In this document: piece by piece, positions 42,267 to 50,212 of the stretch | Position numbering within the stretch: the first letter of the stretch is position 1 | How the letters are laid out: each line of letters begins with the position of its first letter | From: Lachnospiraceae bacterium C1.1 | GTDB lineage: Bacteria > Bacillota > Clostridia > Lachnospirales > Lachnospiraceae | Reading direction: 5' to 3' | Length of the DNA stretch: 64,000 nucleotides | NCBI GenBank assembly: GCA_030434875.1 | Contig: JAUISW010000001.1 | Location: 1,127,501-1,191,500 of the forward strand | Made by a program: the position numbers and the translations under genes | The notes under the pieces: generated by a model | Databases searched by the model: none | Told to the model about the DNA's origin: nothing | The model's input: the letters and a program-made list of their open reading frames with translations, nothing else

Positions 42267-42587
42267 TCAGTGAGGCACCTGGTTCCACCATACGGGATAG
42301 CCGCATTCTATGCCATTCTGTTCCATGTACTTAATGATATATATTGTATCGGCATCAGAAGCATCTGTTGAATATTTGCAGTGCGAAGGATCGTCACAGG
42401 TCCACATGGAAATCGCTGCATCCCATACCATAGGCTTTCCACAGTAAAAACAGGTTGCTTCATTTGCTCCACCGACTCCGCCTGTTACCTTCTCCATTTC
42501 AGCATCGCTTAATGGTATGTTTTTGGCATTTTCAAGAGCCACCTTCTTGTACTTCTTAATGAGTTCTGCATAATTTTTCTCTGCCAT
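42267..42587 (-). CDS. Double-glycine precursor with Cys-rich, zinc-ribbon-like core
   Basis: A 106-residue protein. Residues 1-37 are a leader ending PLSDAEMEKVTGG, the type cut after Gly-Gly by C39 peptidases. The 69-residue core contains CFYCGKPMVWD, WTCDDPSHCKYS and one more Cys (IECGYP). CxxC plus CxxxxxC spacing suggests a metal-binding knuckle or disulfides rather than a modified peptide. AAGGAGAAAG precedes the ATG. It is the last gene of the operon with DUF3021 and is presumably exported by the C39 ABC transporter encoded 5 kb away. Confidence 0.75.
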   Translation of the reverse strand: MAEKNYAELIKKYKKVALENAKNIPLSDAEMEKVTGGVGGANEATCFYCGKPMVWDAAISMWTCDDPSHCKYSTDASDADTIYIIKYMEQNGIECGYPVWWNQVPH

Positions 42588-42661
42588 AATCTTTCTCCTT
42601 CTGCCCTTTACCAGGCTTAAAAATTGTTGTAAAAGGTTTCATGATCTGTTTTGCTTCTCTG

Positions 42662-42973
42662 TCAGTAATCAATGACACCTGTTATCTGCCATCCATAATA
42701 GCCTCTGATCCTGCTTACCGTTACCTGGTCTCCTACTCCTATATCCGGTATATCTGCTCCTGCAACACCATATATTCCGCCGCTTAATTCAAAAACCCTC
42801 AATCCATCCTTCTGGCAGTCTTCAAAAACGCCTCTGTACATAATGCCTGTCGGAAATGGGTCTACAAATACTATGCCTGTTATTGTGGAGAAATTTGTCC
42901 CGCCGGCGTTTCCTTTTCCACCCGTTGCTTCTACCATTTCTTCTTCTCTGATTTCCATATTGTTATCTGCCAT
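42662..42973 (-). CDS. Double-glycine precursor read from an internal start
   Basis: An ATG at 42973, with GGAGA 7 bp upstream, opens a 103-residue product in the same frame as DUF3021. The leader MADNNMEIREEEMVEATGG ends in Gly-Gly. It is close to the leader of the precursor at 53171. The 84-residue core is Gly/Val/Ile-rich with one Cys and ends GDQVTVSRIRGYYGWQITGV, a beta-strand pair similar to the end of the other precursor (GTRVRCALVGMGRWEIVAF). Internal initiation would release a soluble export substrate. Confidence 0.65.
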   Translation of the reverse strand: MADNNMEIREEEMVEATGGKGNAGGTNFSTITGIVFVDPFPTGIMYRGVFEDCQKDGLRVFELSGGIYGVAGADIPDIGVGDQVTVSRIRGYYGWQITGVIDY

Positions 42974-43435
42974 AATGCTGTCTCCTTTGATTATATAATT
43001 TTCGTTTATTTTTCTGTCCTTCATTTCACTAAGTTCTCTGTTTAAGTCCTCGATTGACCTTTTCCAGATCGTATACTCCATCAGCCATATGAGAGCATAT
43101 ATTACAGTAAATGCTATGATTGCTGCTATCAGCAGTCCACCGTTTCCGAACCAGTGCAGGAAATGGTTAGCTGTAAGGAAAGCTGTAAAGGTTATAAAAT
43201 AATGTGTAAGTGTTGCCTTTGTAAGGCCCCAGTCCTCTATCTCATAGCTTATTGTTCCGCCTATTGCAACAGCCCCGTATATTCCCGAACCTATAAGATT
43301 TATCAGAAACATCTTTCCGCCGGCTGTCAGGAACTTAAGCTCATTCAGGCCTGTCATTATAAAAGCTCCTATTATCATTCCTGCAACAAAGCCAATCAGC
43401 AGTCGGACGATAAGTTTATTTTTAATTTCTTTCAA
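42662..43435 (-). CDS. DUF3021 membrane protein fused in frame to a double-glycine precursor
   Basis: The 257-codon frame starts at a TTG (43435). Residues 1-150 are a DUF3021 protein: four membrane segments (LLIGFVAGMIIGAFIMTG, FLINLIGSGIYGAVAIGG, HYFITFTAFLTANHFLHW, LLIAAIIAFTVIYALIWLME) and a charged tail. DUF3021 genes typically sit beside LytTR regulators, as here. No stop follows; residues 155-257 are a complete precursor with its own ATG and ribosome site (see next entry). The protein could be made as a fusion, separately, or both. Transcription is from the LytTR-type promoter at 43525-43593. Confidence 0.75.
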   Translation of the reverse strand: MKEIKNKLIVRLLIGFVAGMIIGAFIMTGLNELKFLTAGGKMFLINLIGSGIYGAVAIGGTISYEIEDWGLTKATLTHYFITFTAFLTANHFLHWFGNGGLLIAAIIAFTVIYALIWLMEYTIWKRSIEDLNRELSEMKDRKINENYIIKGDSIMADNNMEIREEEMVEATGGKGNAGGTNFSTITGIVFVDPFPTGIMYRGVFEDCQKDGLRVFELSGGIYGVAGADIPDIGVGDQVTVSRIRGYYGWQITGVIDY

Positions 43436-43524
43436 TTCATCTCACCACCTCTATATCTGATTCAGGTTTATGTAATTCAGGTGATCCGGATACCGTTTCT
43501 ATAATTGCTCTTCCTGATGAATTG

Positions 43525-43593
43525 AATATATCAGAAAGGAAAATCCCCAACAATAAATCCTGCGCATTCGGTCATTTTCCCCGCGCATTCGGT
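43525..43593 (-). promoter_or_regulatory. LytTR-type operator/promoter of the DUF3021-precursor operon
   Basis: ACCGAATGCGC occurs twice (43593-43583 and 43572-43562), exactly 21 bp apart. TATATT (43530-43525) starts 42 bp after the proximal repeat's first base. Two direct repeats two helical turns apart, upstream of a -10 with no good -35, is the layout bound by LytTR activators. Confidence 0.7.
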
Positions 43594-43623
43594 TTGCGTT
43601 GATTTCATATCCACAGGTAAGCA

Positions 43624-44094
43624 CTAAAGATTGACTGCCGTCAGCAGTTTCTTCAGGTCTTTTACCCGTCTTCTTGCCACATAGGTGTTTTCTCCATTTT
43701 CAAGCTCAACCCTGATGGTTCCTGCAAGAGAAAAATCAAACTTTTTCACTTTTCTGAGATTGATGGTTTCTGACTGAGAAATCCTTACAAACCTCGCTTT
43801 ATCAAGATTTTCCTCTATTTCATGAAGCGGCTTTCTGATTTCGTAAGTTTTATCCAGCGTTTCTATCATGACCTTTCTATTATGTATATAAAGTCTGATT
43901 ATCCTTCTTTGCGGAACATACTCCATCTCCTCATCGCAATATGCCATTATAGGAGGAAAAGCACTGTCGGAATATGCCTGCACCGCCTTTATGATTGCTT
44001 CAACGTCATCATTGCGCTCCCTGCATTTGATATATACCGTAGTTCTTTCCCAATTCTTTTCAATAAGAAGTTTAATCTCGATTCTGTCCGTCAT
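43624..44094 (-). CDS. LytTR DNA-binding regulator (second)
   Basis: A 156-residue protein from the ATG at 44094. The N-terminal 60 residues are a small alpha/beta region with no receiver domain. The LytTR domain fills residues 60-156 (RRIIRLYIHNRKVMIETLDK, FVRISQSETINLRKVKKFDF, ENGENTYVARRRVKDLKKLL). It is 25 bp downstream of a paralogous LytTR gene, both ahead of the DUF3021-precursor operon. Without a receiver it is not a classic response regulator; activity may be set by the DUF3021 membrane partner. Confidence 0.85.
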   Translation of the reverse strand: MTDRIEIKLLIEKNWERTTVYIKCRERNDDVEAIIKAVQAYSDSAFPPIMAYCDEEMEYVPQRRIIRLYIHNRKVMIETLDKTYEIRKPLHEIEENLDKARFVRISQSETINLRKVKKFDFSLAGTIRVELENGENTYVARRRVKDLKKLLTAVNL

Positions 44095-44119
44095 AGCTTT
44101 CCCTATAATAAAGAGCCTT

Positions 44120-44608
44120 TCATACCGCACCAAAACAGGATTTATTTCTCAGGATATCTTTTATGGGTTTGACATAGCTTCTTGAGGAATAAGTCCTGAC
44201 ACCATTTCCAAATATAACGCATACTGTCCCGGAATTACTAAGATCAAACTCTCTAACTTTGTCGATATTTACGATTTCCGACTGTGATATTCTTAAAAAA
44301 GATTCGGGATTTAATTTTGATTCAACAGCAGAAAGTGTATTCTTGATGATGTAGCTGTCCTCTTCGGTTTTAAGAAGTAGATACCTGCCTTCCGTATGTA
44401 TCCTCACTATGTCTTTTTGATCGACAAACACCATCCCTTCACCATCCGACAGAAATGCCGGAATTGTCGAAATCTCTCGGTCGCCAACCTGTTCTATGGC
44501 ATGAATTATATCTTGTATATGTCGAGTTTTCTGATTGGTTAAGATCGTAATTTTCGGTTCTGTATATTCCTCACTAAAAACCAGCTCAATATCAACTGTT
44601 GATTTCAT
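44120..44608 (-). CDS. LytTR DNA-binding regulator (first)
   Basis: A 162-residue protein from the ATG at 44608 (GGAGAG upstream). It has the same plan as its downstream paralogue: a short N-terminal domain (DIELVFSEEYTEPKITILTN) and a LytTR domain (KDIVRIHTEGRYLLLKTEED, FLRISQSEIVNIDKVREFDL, GVRTYSSRSYVKPIKDIL). The two differ strongly in sequence, so they may bind different sites or form heterodimers. The promoter upstream lacks ACCGAAT repeats, so the pair seems not to be self-regulated through that site. Confidence 0.85.
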   Translation of the reverse strand: MKSTVDIELVFSEEYTEPKITILTNQKTRHIQDIIHAIEQVGDREISTIPAFLSDGEGMVFVDQKDIVRIHTEGRYLLLKTEEDSYIIKNTLSAVESKLNPESFLRISQSEIVNIDKVREFDLSNSGTVCVIFGNGVRTYSSRSYVKPIKDILRNKSCFGAV

Positions 44609-44752
44609 ATACACTCTCCTCTCAATTTCAATCACTTTGAACTGTTCAGAATTTATCCGCCATTTTCTCTGATATTAGTGCAAATTTCTGATAATAATTC
44701 AATTTTACGTTTTTTATTTTTCAATTTCAACAAATATACCCTTTGTACTAAA

Positions 44753-44806
44753 CAAAAGCCATAGGTTCATGTTCCTCATTAGAAACAATGAATCTATGGC
44801 TTTTTG
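44753..44806. terminator. Strong bidirectional hairpin terminator
   Basis: AAAAGCCATAG... pairs with CTATGGCTTTTT over about 17 bp around a 15-base loop. It separates the exporter operon (ending with the STAS gene) from the LytTR operon. Confidence 0.8.
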
Positions 44807-44869
44807 ATTTCAGGTCTTCCCGTAAGACTCTTAAAGTTTTTTCAAATGGCTTAAGCAAATGACATTGAT

Positions 44870-45169
44870 TCACTCAATTTTTATCATGTTTTTAAAGCCT
44901 GTGACTTCAAACACCTCAAGCACGCTATCCGAAACATTCTTAACAGACGTATTCCCACCCTTTTCTTCCACATATTCTATAACCCAATACAAAATACGCA
45001 GTCCTGCCGAGGATATATATTCAAGACCTTCAAAATCAAAATATATACTCGTTACCTCTTCGGGCAGTTCATTCATTTTATCATCAAGATTCATGGCACT
45101 AAGAGTATCAAGCTTCCCCTTAACTCCTATAAACAGCTCATTTCCTTTTATTTCCCAAGTCATTTCCAT
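44870..45169 (-). CDS. STAS-domain protein (anti-sigma-factor-antagonist type)
   Basis: A 99-residue single ST AS domain protein from the ATG at 45169 (AAGGAG upstream). FEGLEYISSAGLRILYWVIE contains the Ser54 that is phosphorylated in SpoIIAA/RsbV-type antagonists. It is the last gene of the exporter operon, 13 bp after the second ABC gene. Its likely partner is the SpoIIE-type phosphatase encoded divergently at 50213. The usual kinase/anti-sigma protein is not in the window. Confidence 0.88.
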   Translation of the reverse strand: MEMTWEIKGNELFIGVKGKLDTLSAMNLDDKMNELPEEVTSIYFDFEGLEYISSAGLRILYWVIEYVEEKGGNTSVKNVSDSVLEVFEVTGFKNMIKIE

Positions 45170-45182
45170 AGTATCCTGCTCC

Positions 45183-47360
45183 TTATAAGATCTGCCGTTT
45201 AACAAGCTCCGAAAAATATCCTCCTTTTTCAATCAGTTCCTCATACTTCCCGTCCTCAACCACATGTCCTGCATCAAAAACAAGTATCCTGTCGCACTGC
45301 CTTATGGTAGACAGTCTGTGTGCAACGACTATCCTGGTACAGTTCATGGCATCAAGCGCCTCCGAGACTTTTCTTTGTGTAATATTATCAAGAGCAGAGG
45401 TTGCTTCATCAAATATCAGTAGTTTAGGCTTCGGCGCAACAGCTCTCGCTATCATAAGCCTCTGCTTCTGTCCTCCGGAGATTCCACCGCTGCCCTCCGA
45501 AATTATCGTATTCATTCCCATGGGCATCCGCCGGATATCCTCATCAATTCCGGCGATCCTCGCAGCTTCCCATGCATCATCCACTGTAAGATACGGGGCA
45601 GAGATCACTATATTTGAATAAATATCTCCTTGGAAAAGCTTCCCGTTCTGCGTAACGACGCCAATATGCTTTCGTAATGATTTCAGATCTATTGAATTTA
45701 TATCTTTTCCATCATAAAAAATTGTACCCTTAACCGGCTTCTCAAAGCCGAGAAGAAGCCGTACAAGCGTGGATTTGCCGCAGCCCGTCTTCCCCACTAT
45801 TGCAATATACTGCCCGGAATTTATCCTTAAGGACAGATTGTCAATTATCAGGGGTGTGTTCTCACCATAACTGAAAGTCAGATTTACAAGCTCTATCCCG
45901 CCCGATATCTTTGTGAGAATTTCTTTATTTTCTGAAATTTCAGGAACAGCCTTCAGTATCGGTTCAGCCATTTCAAATGTAGGCCTTATCCTTGCCGCAG
46001 TCAGGGCAACGCTGAACAGGGACATAAATGCACCCGATACCATTCCGTATGCTGTATTAAAGGCGAAATATTCAGCGGCGGATACGTGCGTCACTATTGC
46101 CTGATTGTACATGACTATGGTTCCCGTAAGAGATATTGCAAGACTTATGACAGAATTAATCTTGATAAATGCTGGTGGATTATAGCTAATCTCCGCTTCT
46201 TCAGCATACAGACTTCCCCATCTGGAAAATGCTCTTTTTTCCGCTCCTGAAAGCTTTATCTTCTGGATTCCCGATATCAAAGCATAGCTCATGCCATTTT
46301 CTTTTGAAGCAATGAGCATCTGCCTTTTGTTTAATTTCATCTGTATGAGCGATGTTGCTATCGAAAAACTGACCGTTGCCAATATGATCGCAAACGCCGG
46401 AAAAACAAGCCCCGGTGCATAAATTAAAATCTGTCCCAAATAAACGAGTGAAAATACGGAACTGAGTGCCGTATTCAAAACTACCGAAACCAGCGTTGAG
46501 CAGAGAGAATTTACATGAGATGCCCTTGAAGACAATTCTCCCGACCCATACTCCCTGAAAAAGCCTGCCGGCAGTGACAATATCCTCATCATTGTTGCGG
46601 CTTCTACGGCCACACTCATTTTGGTGTCGATCCTTGCCGAAATCAGATTCTTCACCGAGGACATCAGCAAAGACCCCCAGGATACCGAAAGAAGAAAAAC
46701 CATTGTAATCACCAGAAGAGATATACTCCCGCTGTTTACAAGATCCCTGAATATAAAGAGATTTATCCTCGGCACAAGCATTCCAAGCAGTGTTACGGTC
46801 ATTGTTGCAAGAATTATCATTATATAATCCCGAGGTTCGATAACACCAAGCATATACTCGGCAAGGTTTCTGATTCCGAGTTTTTTTAACGGAAATGATT
46901 TGTAAAAAGCATAGGCTTCTTTTTCAAACAGCTCTTCTGAATTTTTATCAACTTTCTCATATATTCCTTTTTCATCATCAAAGTATCTGTATCCGAAAAG
47001 TCCTGACGGAATCAGTGCAGTCGGAGTCCCGTTTAGTTTTCTGAATGCAAGGAAAACTCCCGAAGCATCCTTTCGCCAGAGCGGTGTCAGTTCTACCTGC
47101 CTGTACATTATCCCGGAGGTATGAAATACATAGTCGAGCTTTTCTTCTATCAGGCTTATTTTTGAAGGAATCTCTTTCTTGGGAAGATGATAATACTTTG
47201 CAATATCCTCTATGGCATTCTCCGCTTTTTCTTTTTCGTCCACAGCGGAATATGCCCTTCTTTCGCCGGTTACAGCTGAAGCCATCTTCCGAAAGGTTCT
47301 TTCAAAATTTTCCTCGTCATTCTTTTTTCTTAATTTTATCTGACTGTCAAACCAACCCAT
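45183..47360 (-). CDS. NHLM-type exporter, ABC transporter without peptidase (ABC2)
   Basis: A 725-residue half-transporter. The N-terminal 165 residues lack the C39 Cys/His/Asp and correspond to the degenerate cap of NHLM ABC2 proteins. Six membrane helices span about 175-430. The ATPase has Walker A GKTGCGKSTLVRLLLG, signature SGGISGGQKQRL and Walker B LLIFDEATSALDN. It starts 6 bp after the C39 ABC gene and presumably forms a heterodimer with it. It also sits directly upstream of the STAS gene. Confidence 0.9.
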   Translation of the reverse strand: MGWFDSQIKLRKKNDEENFERTFRKMASAVTGERRAYSAVDEKEKAENAIEDIAKYYHLPKKEIPSKISLIEEKLDYVFHTSGIMYRQVELTPLWRKDASGVFLAFRKLNGTPTALIPSGLFGYRYFDDEKGIYEKVDKNSEELFEKEAYAFYKSFPLKKLGIRNLAEYMLGVIEPRDYIMIILATMTVTLLGMLVPRINLFIFRDLVNSGSISLLVITMVFLLSVSWGSLLMSSVKNLISARIDTKMSVAVEAATMMRILSLPAGFFREYGSGELSSRASHVNSLCSTLVSVVLNTALSSVFSLVYLGQILIYAPGLVFPAFAIILATVSFSIATSLIQMKLNKRQMLIASKENGMSYALISGIQKIKLSGAEKRAFSRWGSLYAEEAEISYNPPAFIKINSVISLAISLTGTIVMYNQAIVTHVSAAEYFAFNTAYGMVSGAFMSLFSVALTAARIRPTFEMAEPILKAVPEISENKEILTKISGGIELVNLTFSYGENTPLIIDNLSLRINSGQYIAIVGKTGCGKSTLVRLLLGFEKPVKGTIFYDGKDINSIDLKSLRKHIGVVTQNGKLFQGDIYSNIVISAPYLTVDDAWEAARIAGIDEDIRRMPMGMNTIISEGSGGISGGQKQRLMIARAVAPKPKLLIFDEATSALDNITQRKVSEALDAMNCTRIVVAHRLSTIRQCDRILVFDAGHVVEDGKYEELIEKGGYFSELVKRQIL

Positions 47361-47366
47361 ATTATT

Positions 47367-49547
47367 CTACTCACTTTGTACAAGCTCTTTATAGTAGCCG
47401 CCTTTTGCATAAAGTTCTTCATGCTTTCCTCTGTCAACAACCTTTCCTTCTTTCAGAACTATTATTTCATCACAATCCCTTATAGTAGAAAGCCTGTGTG
47501 CAATAAATATACAGGTTATTCCCCTGTCCTTCAGAGAGTTTACGACATCAAATTCCGTTTTTGCATCAAGCGCCGAAGTTGCCTCATCGAGGATTACTAT
47601 TGTCGGATCTTCCGCCAGCACACGTGCTATTTCCATTCTTTGTCTCTGTCCGCCGGAGAAATCCTTACCTCCCTCAAGCATTCTGTGGTCATAACCGCTG
47701 CTTCTTTCCATGATATCTTCATGTATCATGGCATCTCTTGCAGCCGCTATCACTTCAAAATCCTTTATGGATTCATCCCACATCTTGATATTAGAAGCAA
47801 TGCTGTCCTCAAACATAATGATATCCTGATCAACTACGGCAAGCGAGCCTGTGAAAACGTTTCTGTCTATATCCTTCATGGGCTGTCCGTCAAAAAATAT
47901 CTCTCCCTCCCACGGTCTGTAGAGTCCGGATAAAAGCTTTGAAAGTGTAGACTTTCCACATCCGCTCTCCCCGACGAATGCAACTCTGCTTCCCGGCTCC
48001 AGCTTAAGTGAGAAGTCCTTAATAAGCGGTTCGGCAAGACGGGAATATCCGAAGCTTACATTTTTCATTTCCACTGCTCCGCGAAGTTTTTTATAATGTT
48101 CCTTCCCTGATTTCTCTCCTCTGGCTCCGCTGTTGTCATCCGGATACTGCATGACATCCTCTATACGTTCCATATCCGTCCTTAATTCCTGAATGGACTG
48201 CCCTGCGGAAATAAAAGTTCCTGCCGGTGCCGTAAAAGATGAGAGAAAACCCTGAAATGCGGTGATCATACCCAGTGTAAACTCCCCATTGAGCACGAGA
48301 TGCACGCTTATCGCCAGCACAAGTGTTGAAGTTAAGGAAGAAACGAGTCCGGGCAAAATCCCTAAATATTGATTGATAAGCGTAAATTTCACTTTCTGGC
48401 TGTTTACACTCGCCTGATATCCTGCCCATTTTTGGAAAAAACCGTCCTCAGCTCCACTTGCCTTTATGGTCTCTATCATTTCAATTCCGGATATCGTACA
48501 CCCTGATAATTTTCCCGCATCCCTCATCTGTATACGTGATACATTTATCCTGTGTTTCGATATTATCCTCGAAATGAACATATTTACAACTATTGATGAT
48601 ATGCCTATCATTGTCAGGAGCACGCTGTTTTTAAGCATCACCACGAGGTAAAAGATCATCATGAAGCAGTTCAGTGCCAGCGGCGCAAAAGTCTGTATAA
48701 GAGAATTTGAAATCGAGGCATTTCCCGCCCTTCTCGACAAAATATCCCCTGCATATCTCTGAGAAAAGAAATCCATAGGAAGATTCATGACTTTCCACAT
48801 ATAAGAACTTGTGCCGTAAACAGCCATCTTGCCCTCTATTCTTCTCGAATATATTACCCTGATAAGCTCTGAGACAATCTGAATTAATGCAAAAAAAGAC
48901 ATAACAGCTATAAAGGGAATATGCCATTCAGGATTCTTAGTCGTTAAAAGCCTGTCTATAAAGATTCTTGAAAAAACAGGATTTATAACCCCAATAAGTG
49001 ATGCGATAATATGTGTCAGTATCACAAAGACAATCGCAGCACCGCAACCCCTAAGCCTTTTTTTCGCAAATTCAACGGTAGACCTCTGCTTTCCTCCGGT
49101 CTCAAAGTTTTCACCCGGGGCAAAGAGGATGCAAAGACCCGTAAATTTTTCATCAAACTCCTTCAATGATACGCTGACTGTTCCCCTTGCGGGATCGTTC
49201 AGCGAAACCCTGTCTTTCCCGAAACCATTTACAACTACAAAATGATTAAAATCCCAGTGAGCGATGCATGGAAAAGTGCCATTTTCTTTCAGATAATCGG
49301 GTTCATAACGATAGCCTTTTGCCTCAAGTCCGTAATTTCTTGCCGCCCGCATGACATTAAGAGCATTAGAACCGTCCCTCGATACTCCGCAGTCACGTCT
49401 GACCTGCTCTAAAGGAATCCATTTTTCATAATACGCAAGTATCATGGCAAGGGCTGCAGCCCCGCATTCAAGTGCCTCCATCTGCATTATGAATGGCACT
49501 TTGGCAATTTTTCCGCTTAGTGGCTTTTTTGTTTTTTTATTATTCAT
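47367..49547 (-). CDS. NHLM-type exporter, C39 peptidase/ABC transporter (ABC1)
   Basis: A 726-residue peptidase-containing ABC transporter. The C39 domain (residues 1-150) has the catalytic Cys28 in MEALECGAAALAMILAYY, His in IAHWDFNHFVVV and Asp in SLNDPARG. Six membrane helices follow, then an ATPase with GESGCGKSTLSKLLSGL, FSGGQRQRMEIARVL and IVILDEATSALDAKTEF. It should cut precursors after the Gly-Gly leader while exporting them. It overlaps the secretion-protein gene by 4 bp and is followed by ABC2. Confidence 0.92.
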   Translation of the reverse strand: MNNKKTKKPLSGKIAKVPFIMQMEALECGAAALAMILAYYEKWIPLEQVRRDCGVSRDGSNALNVMRAARNYGLEAKGYRYEPDYLKENGTFPCIAHWDFNHFVVVNGFGKDRVSLNDPARGTVSVSLKEFDEKFTGLCILFAPGENFETGGKQRSTVEFAKKRLRGCGAAIVFVILTHIIASLIGVINPVFSRIFIDRLLTTKNPEWHIPFIAVMSFFALIQIVSELIRVIYSRRIEGKMAVYGTSSYMWKVMNLPMDFFSQRYAGDILSRRAGNASISNSLIQTFAPLALNCFMMIFYLVVMLKNSVLLTMIGISSIVVNMFISRIISKHRINVSRIQMRDAGKLSGCTISGIEMIETIKASGAEDGFFQKWAGYQASVNSQKVKFTLINQYLGILPGLVSSLTSTLVLAISVHLVLNGEFTLGMITAFQGFLSSFTAPAGTFISAGQSIQELRTDMERIEDVMQYPDDNSGARGEKSGKEHYKKLRGAVEMKNVSFGYSRLAEPLIKDFSLKLEPGSRVAFVGESGCGKSTLSKLLSGLYRPWEGEIFFDGQPMKDIDRNVFTGSLAVVDQDIIMFEDSIASNIKMWDESIKDFEVIAAARDAMIHEDIMERSSGYDHRMLEGGKDFSGGQRQRMEIARVLAEDPTIVILDEATSALDAKTEFDVVNSLKDRGITCIFIAHRLSTIRDCDEIIVLKEGKVVDRGKHEELYAKGGYYKELVQSE

Positions 49548-50044
49548 TGTTTTCCGAATATAAATGAAAGTGGTGAAATTTTCTCAGTTACTATCAATGC
49601 CTCATAAATCCCCTCCCGCAGATCCGGGTGGTATTCAGCAACAGTTACCTCATAAACCCACTCTCCGTTCTTCATATCTGCAAGAAACATCGCATATGAG
49701 TCAAAGTCCTCCCCTATCTGAATTGGTTTTGAAGAATTCAAAAAAGCGGGATATTCCCTTTCCCCTATTTTCAGATACATTTCATCAGTAAATTTATCAC
49801 TGTAATCTTTTTTTATATAACAGATAACCCGCTCTCCGTCGGATATACAGACTCCCGGTACCGTTGAATCTATATGCCCTACCGCACCGAATATACACGC
49901 TCCTGCAAGAATAATTACCAAAGCTCCAAGCACAAGCCATATCCCTATGTTATTAAGTCTTATATAATCATTCAGCTGTTCCGGTGATGAAATCCTCTTA
50001 ATGGATTTTTCTCTGAAAATGGTATTATTTTCCAAACTTATCAC
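49544..50044 (-). CDS. Short NHLM-type secretion protein (HlyD-like adaptor)
   Basis: A 166-residue protein. The start IFREKSIKRISSPEQLNDYI and the single membrane helix (IWLVLGALVIILAGACIFGA) match the N-terminus of NHLM secretion proteins. It ends with a beta-rich domain (GVCISDGERVICYIKKDYSD, YEVTVAEYHPDLREGIYEAL). The long coiled-coil hairpin of ordinary HlyD adaptors, which would cross the periplasm, is missing, as expected in a Gram-positive with one membrane. It is first in the exporter operon. Confidence 0.8.
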   Translation of the reverse strand: MISLENNTIFREKSIKRISSPEQLNDYIRLNNIGIWLVLGALVIILAGACIFGAVGHIDSTVPGVCISDGERVICYIKKDYSDKFTDEMYLKIGEREYPAFLNSSKPIQIGEDFDSYAMFLADMKNGEWVYEVTVAEYHPDLREGIYEALIVTEKISPLSFIFGKQ

Positions 50045-50060
50045 CCCCTGTTTCTCTTAC

Positions 50061-50128
50061 ATAGTATCAAAAAGCAGCTTCACTTTTACTCTTTTTGTTT
50101 ATTCCGTCGTTTTTCATGTCTATTCGGT
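50061..50128 (-). promoter_or_regulatory. LytTR-type operator/promoter of the exporter operon
   Basis: ACCGAAT (50128-50122) and ACGGAAT (50107-50101) are 21 bp apart. TACTAT (50066-50061) starts 41 bp after the first base of the proximal repeat. This is the same geometry as at 43525-43593 and 52266-52334. Confidence 0.6.
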
Positions 50129-50212
50129 AATCCGTCATGAAAACTTTCGAAATAAATTGTGCTATCATAGGTATATGATGATGTAATGTTACAGGTCATG
50201 TGAGGAACCGCT

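Noticed and set aside
42267..42587. Nitrile-hydratase-like (NHLP) leader peptide
   Set aside because: The leader is short and ends in a simple Gly-Gly motif; there is no nitrile-hydratase-alpha-like domain.
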